Source: Clostridia bacterium (GTDB taxonomy: Bacteria; Bacillota; Clostridia; Oscillospirales; QAMX01). From it: a stretch of 7,965 nt of DNA. Of the stretch, positions 5,154 through 7,965 are shown piece by piece. Location: positions 1 through 7,965 of the forward strand of contig JAFYNU010000178.1 of NCBI GenBank assembly GCA_017547975.1, written 5' to 3'. Under the pieces are notes generated by a model. It did not search any database, was not told the DNA's origin, and worked only from the letters and a program-made list of their open reading frames with translations. Position 1 is the stretch's first letter, and each line of letters starts with the position of its first letter. A program made the position numbers and the translations under genes.

Positions 5154-6512
5154 ATGAACCAGCCTACACAAAGTACCAAAGACTTCCTGAAAACCGTGCT
5201 GAAAATCGCCATTCCGGTGGTTTTGCAGGGTATGATTACCATCGGGGTGAACCTGATGGACACCATCATGCTGGGTAACTACGGGGAAATCCAAATCTCC
5301 GCTTCCTCCCTGGCAAACGAATTCATCAATCTCTTCCAGATCCTTTGTTTCGGCATTGGGGGCGGGGCGGCGGTGTTGACAGCTCAGTATTGGGGCAGTA
5401 AAGACCTGCCCAAGCTCCGGGCGGTTATCACCATCATGCTCCGTATCTGCATCACCATTGCCCTTGCCTTGACGGTGGCCACCATCCTGTGGCCGGGACA
5501 GATCATGGCCATCTATACCAATGACCCCGCCATCATCGAAAAGGGTATCCTCTATTTCCGCCTGAGTGCCTTTACCTATCTGCCCTTCGGCGTCATGACC
5601 ACCCTCACCATCGTCATGCGCTCCACCCGTCAGGTGAAACTGCCCCTGATCACCTCCATCATTGCCTTCTTCGTCAACGTGGGGGGCAACTGGGTCTTCA
5701 TCTTCGGTAAGCTGGGTGCCCCGGAAATGCAGATCGAGGGTGCCGCATTGGGCACTCTCATTGCCCGCCTGGTGGAAATCGGGATCATCGGCGGCTACTT
5801 CCTGTTTGTGGACAAGAAGGTGGGCTACCGGCTGAAGAACCTCTTCGACAAGTGCGGTTATATGGTGAAAAACTACCTGAAATACAGTGTCCCGGTTATC
5901 ATTTCCGATATGTTCCTGGGTCTTGGAAACAACGTCACCAGCATGATCGTCGGCCGGCTGGGTGCCAGCTTCGTTTCGGCCAACGCCATCATGGCCATGA
6001 TCGTTCGTCTTTCCACCGTGTTCAACCAGGGTATCTCCAATGCCAGCGGCACCATCACCGGCAACACCCTTGGGGAGGGCAAGGCGGACGAGGCTTACAA
6101 GCAGTCCTGGATCTTCCTGTGGATGAGCGTGATCGTGGGTATCCTTGCGGCTGGGATTGTGTTGGGTGCATCCCCCTTCATCATCGGAGCCTACAATATT
6201 ACCGAGGAGACCCGGGAAATCGCCTATCAGCTCATGTACGCCGTGGCCATCATGGTGGTCTTCCAGACTATGCAGGGCGTTACCACCAAGGGAGTCCTGC
6301 GGGGCGGCGGGGACACCAAGTTTCTGCTTGTGGCCGACGTGCTCTTCCTCCGGGTGGTATCTCTGCCCCTGGGCTTCCTGACCGCCTTTGTGTGGAACGC
6401 ATCCCCCTTCATTATTTATGTTGCCCTCAAGATTGACTGGGCCATCAAATCCTTCTGGTGCATCGGCCGGATGAAGAGCCGGAAGTGGATGAAAAAGATC
6501 GCTGTAAGCTGA
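5154..6512 (+). CDS. MATE family multidrug/metabolite efflux transporter
   Basis: This 452-residue inner membrane protein has about twelve hydrophobic helices (roughly 13-33, 50-74, 91-112, 132-155, 163-184, 194-219, 243-266, 272-290, 318-340, 357-378, 388-412, 412-432) in two homologous halves, the normal size for MATE antiporters driven by Na+ or H+. Family features are AQYWGSKD near 77-84 after helix 2, the matching GNTLGEGKADEAY at 303-315 in the second half, MRSTRQ at 155-160, and LRGGGDTKF at 382-390 after helix 10. The C-terminus is basic (MKSRKWMKK). It is the first gene after an extended -10 promoter. The ribosome site is weak (AGAAGAG around 5138-5144), although the ATG at 5154 gives the standard MATE N-terminus. 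The glycyl radical enzyme gene begins 17 nt after its stop, so export of that enzyme's substrate, product or a toxic by-product is possible. Substrate specificity cannot be deduced. Confidence 0.93.
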   Translation: MNQPTQSTKDFLKTVLKIAIPVVLQGMITIGVNLMDTIMLGNYGEIQISASSLANEFINLFQILCFGIGGGAAVLTAQYWGSKDLPKLRAVITIMLRICITIALALTVATILWPGQIMAIYTNDPAIIEKGILYFRLSAFTYLPFGVMTTLTIVMRSTRQVKLPLITSIIAFFVNVGGNWVFIFGKLGAPEMQIEGAALGTLIARLVEIGIIGGYFLFVDKKVGYRLKNLFDKCGYMVKNYLKYSVPVIISDMFLGLGNNVTSMIVGRLGASFVSANAIMAMIVRLSTVFNQGISNASGTITGNTLGEGKADEAYKQSWIFLWMSVIVGILAAGIVLGASPFIIGAYNITEETREIAYQLMYAVAIMVVFQTMQGVTTKGVLRGGGDTKFLLVADVLFLRVVSLPLGFLTAFVWNASPFIIYVALKIDWAIKSFWCIGRMKSRKWMKKIAVS

Positions 6513-6516
6513 ATTC

Positions 6517-6521
6517 GGAGG
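6517..6521 (+). promoter_or_regulatory. Ribosome site of the glycyl radical enzyme gene
   Basis: GGAGG lies 8 nt before ATG 6530, in the 17-nt gap after the MATE stop. It fixes the start and indicates co-transcription with independent translation. Confidence 0.85.
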
Positions 6522-6529
6522 AATCAACC

Positions 6530-7965
6530 ATGCTTACCCCCCGTATTGTGGAATTGGAAAAGGAATGTGCCCGCCGGGGGACCGCCGGTACCAGGGGACA
6601 CTTCCAGCACGACCTGCACACCGCCGCAAAGACCATGTTTCAGGACCTGCCCCAGTGGGAAAAGGTGGCCCGCTCCATGGCCTACGCTGTGGAGAATATG
6701 GAGGTTTACGTCAGCGAAACCGACCGCATCGGCGGCAGAGTCTATTATAACGAAGAGCCGGTGGCCGACCCGGACACCACCCTGGACGAACGCTACGCCG
6801 GACAGGAGGCCTTCCTTGCGGAGTATCCCGAAGGCCGGGAGCTCCAGGAAAACCAGCTGATCGGCGGCCTTGCCAAGGGGCACGTGACCTGGTTTTTCCA
6901 CCGCATCCTGGAAAAAGGGGTGTCGGGCTTGATGCGGGAGGTGGAAACCCTTCTGGAAAACCCGAAGGATGAGGAAGCCCGGGAGTTCTACCGGGGCGTT
7001 CTTCTCATGCTGAATGCCCTTCTCGCTTTCAACGACAAGCATATTGCCCCGTACCGGGCGCTGGGGATGGAAGAACTTGCCTGCCGGATGGAAAAGGTGC
7101 CCCGTTACCCGGCGGAAAACTTCCGGGAGGCGGTGCAGTCCTTTTACATGCAGCACATTGTGGTCATGAGCGAAAACCCCTACGGCGGCAACGGCCCGGG
7201 GTGGCTGGACCACTACCTGTGGCCCTATCTGAAACGGGATCTGGAGGCGGGGGCGATCACCCTGGCGGAGGCCCGGGAGATCATTGACGAGCTCTTTTTG
7301 CGCATCAACGAGCGCATTTTCAAGCAGGATATGTGGGTGGAAGCCATTGTGGTGGGGGGCACCAATCCCGACGGAAGCTCGGCGGTGAATCCCCTGACCT
7401 ACATGATGGTGGAGTCGATCATCGACCTGGATATCACCCATCCCTCGGTGTACGTCCGTCTGCCCAAGGATCCCCCGGAGGATCTGGTGACCCTTTGCGC
7501 CCGCTACATGATGGCGGGACGGAACCGGGCCCAGATTCTTTACGACCCGGCGGTGGTGGGAGCCCTGGTGGAACGGGGTACCCCCTTCGAAGATGCCGTT
7601 GGCTACGGCTGCGGCGGCTGCATGGAGGTTGGGGTGCAGGGTAAGACCAGCGACTACCTCTATATCGGTTGGCAAAATGCATCCAAAATGCTGGAGCTGA
7701 TGGTCACCGGGGGTGTGTGCCTGCGTACCGGACGGAGGATCGAAGGCTTCCATGCCACAAAGAGCCTGGCGGCCTATGCTGATTTCGAAAGCTTTTACGC
7801 CGATTTCCGGGAGGAAGTCCGGCGATTGACCCATATTTACCTCAGAGAGCAGGATATCGCAAGCGAAGCGGCCCAAAAGGCTCGGCCCAGCTACCTGTTA
7901 TCCTGCATGATCGACGACTGCCTGGCCCGGGGGCGCAATATGCACGCCGGCGGCGCAAAATACCA
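6530..7965 (+). CDS. Glycyl radical enzyme, PFL-like, non-PFL active site (partial)
   Basis: The frame is open from ATG 6530 to the window edge (478 residues plus two bases). The N-terminal PFL domain shows MEVYVSETDRIGGR (57-70, corresponding to the family's IxxxDxIVG segment), VVGGTNPDGSSAVNPLTYMM (274-293), HPSVYVRL (304-311), and the active-site loop YGCGGCMEVG (359-368). There Cys364 is the likely thiyl residue and Glu366 the catalytic acid/base, as in dehydratase-, lyase- and decarboxylase-type members. The Cys-Cys pair of true pyruvate formate-lyase is absent. Diol dehydratase and choline lyase types usually read GCVEP, so Met365 and Val367 set this protein apart. Cys364 is some 60 or more residues nearer the N-terminus than in glycerol dehydratase. 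The end HAGGAKY resembles the conserved segment before the C-terminal domain. The glycyl radical loop and any activating enzyme would lie outside the window. The enzyme must act anaerobically. Its substrate is unknown. Confidence 0.87.
   Translation, partial: MLTPRIVELEKECARRGTAGTRGHFQHDLHTAAKTMFQDLPQWEKVARSMAYAVENMEVYVSETDRIGGRVYYNEEPVADPDTTLDERYAGQEAFLAEYPEGRELQENQLIGGLAKGHVTWFFHRILEKGVSGLMREVETLLENPKDEEAREFYRGVLLMLNALLAFNDKHIAPYRALGMEELACRMEKVPRYPAENFREAVQSFYMQHIVVMSENPYGGNGPGWLDHYLWPYLKRDLEAGAITLAEAREIIDELFLRINERIFKQDMWVEAIVVGGTNPDGSSAVNPLTYMMVESIIDLDITHPSVYVRLPKDPPEDLVTLCARYMMAGRNRAQILYDPAVVGALVERGTPFEDAVGYGCGGCMEVGVQGKTSDYLYIGWQNASKMLELMVTGGVCLRTGRRIEGFHATKSLAAYADFESFYADFREEVRRLTHIYLREQDIASEAAQKARPSYLLSCMIDDCLARGRNMHAGGAKY

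Noticed and set aside
5130..6527. Long minus-strand open frame of 465 codons opposite the MATE gene
   Set aside because: It mirrors the MATE gene almost exactly, is rich in His, Gly, Asp and Gln without family motifs, and is a codon-bias shadow in GC-rich DNA. The plus strand has clear MATE motifs and membrane helices.
6524..7876. Minus-strand open frame of 450 codons opposite the glycyl radical enzyme
   Set aside because: The plus-strand frame shows the glycyl radical enzyme signature and active-site loop with a good ribosome site. The antisense product has no motif and is His/Gly-rich.

Overview
The window looks like chromosome from a GC-rich Clostridia member, plausibly a gut Oscillospiraceae-type anaerobe. 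The reasons are the high GC coding sequence, strong GGAGG-type ribosome sites, sigma-A-like promoters, and a gene mix of carbohydrate or sugar-acid catabolism, a MATE exporter and an oxygen-sensitive glycyl radical enzyme. This taxonomic call is inference; there is no marker gene. Every gene lies on the + strand, and there are three transcription blocks separated by two strong stem-loops. I see no tRNA, rRNA, CRISPR array, insertion sequence or phage gene.

Block 1 (1-1057) holds the last 29 codons of an unidentified gene and then a 301-residue beta-propeller protein of the GH43/GH32/GH130-like glycosidase type. It ends in a near-perfect, symmetric terminator hairpin.

Block 2 (1088-5030) starts with a TTGACA-17-TATTCT promoter and carries four tightly packed genes: an RraA-like protein (possible aldolase), an enolase-superfamily (mandelate racemase subgroup) dehydratase, a degenerate short-chain dehydrogenase (SDR), and a canonical SDR that overlaps it by 4 nt. 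It ends in a roughly 20-bp hairpin. The simplest reading is a non-phosphorylative sugar-acid route. The SDR(s) oxidise or reduce a sugar, sugar acid or keto acid, the enolase-fold protein dehydrates an aldonate to a 2-keto-3-deoxy acid, and the RraA-like protein cleaves or processes the product. The substrate cannot be read from the sequence.

Block 3 (5089-7965, cut by the window end) starts from an extended -10 promoter. It encodes a 12-helix MATE transporter and, 17 nt later with its own good ribosome site, the first 478 residues of a pyruvate formate-lyase-like glycyl radical enzyme with a non-PFL active site (Cys-Met-Glu). The C-terminal glycyl radical loop, and probably an activating enzyme, lie beyond the window.

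The points most worth pursuing are the paired SDRs, where the first lacks the catalytic Lys and the usual glycine motif; the enolase-superfamily protein, with exact mandelate racemase spacing but a K-x-D first motif and a large insertion; the divergent RraA-like partner; and the MATE-coupled glycyl radical enzyme of unassigned specificity.
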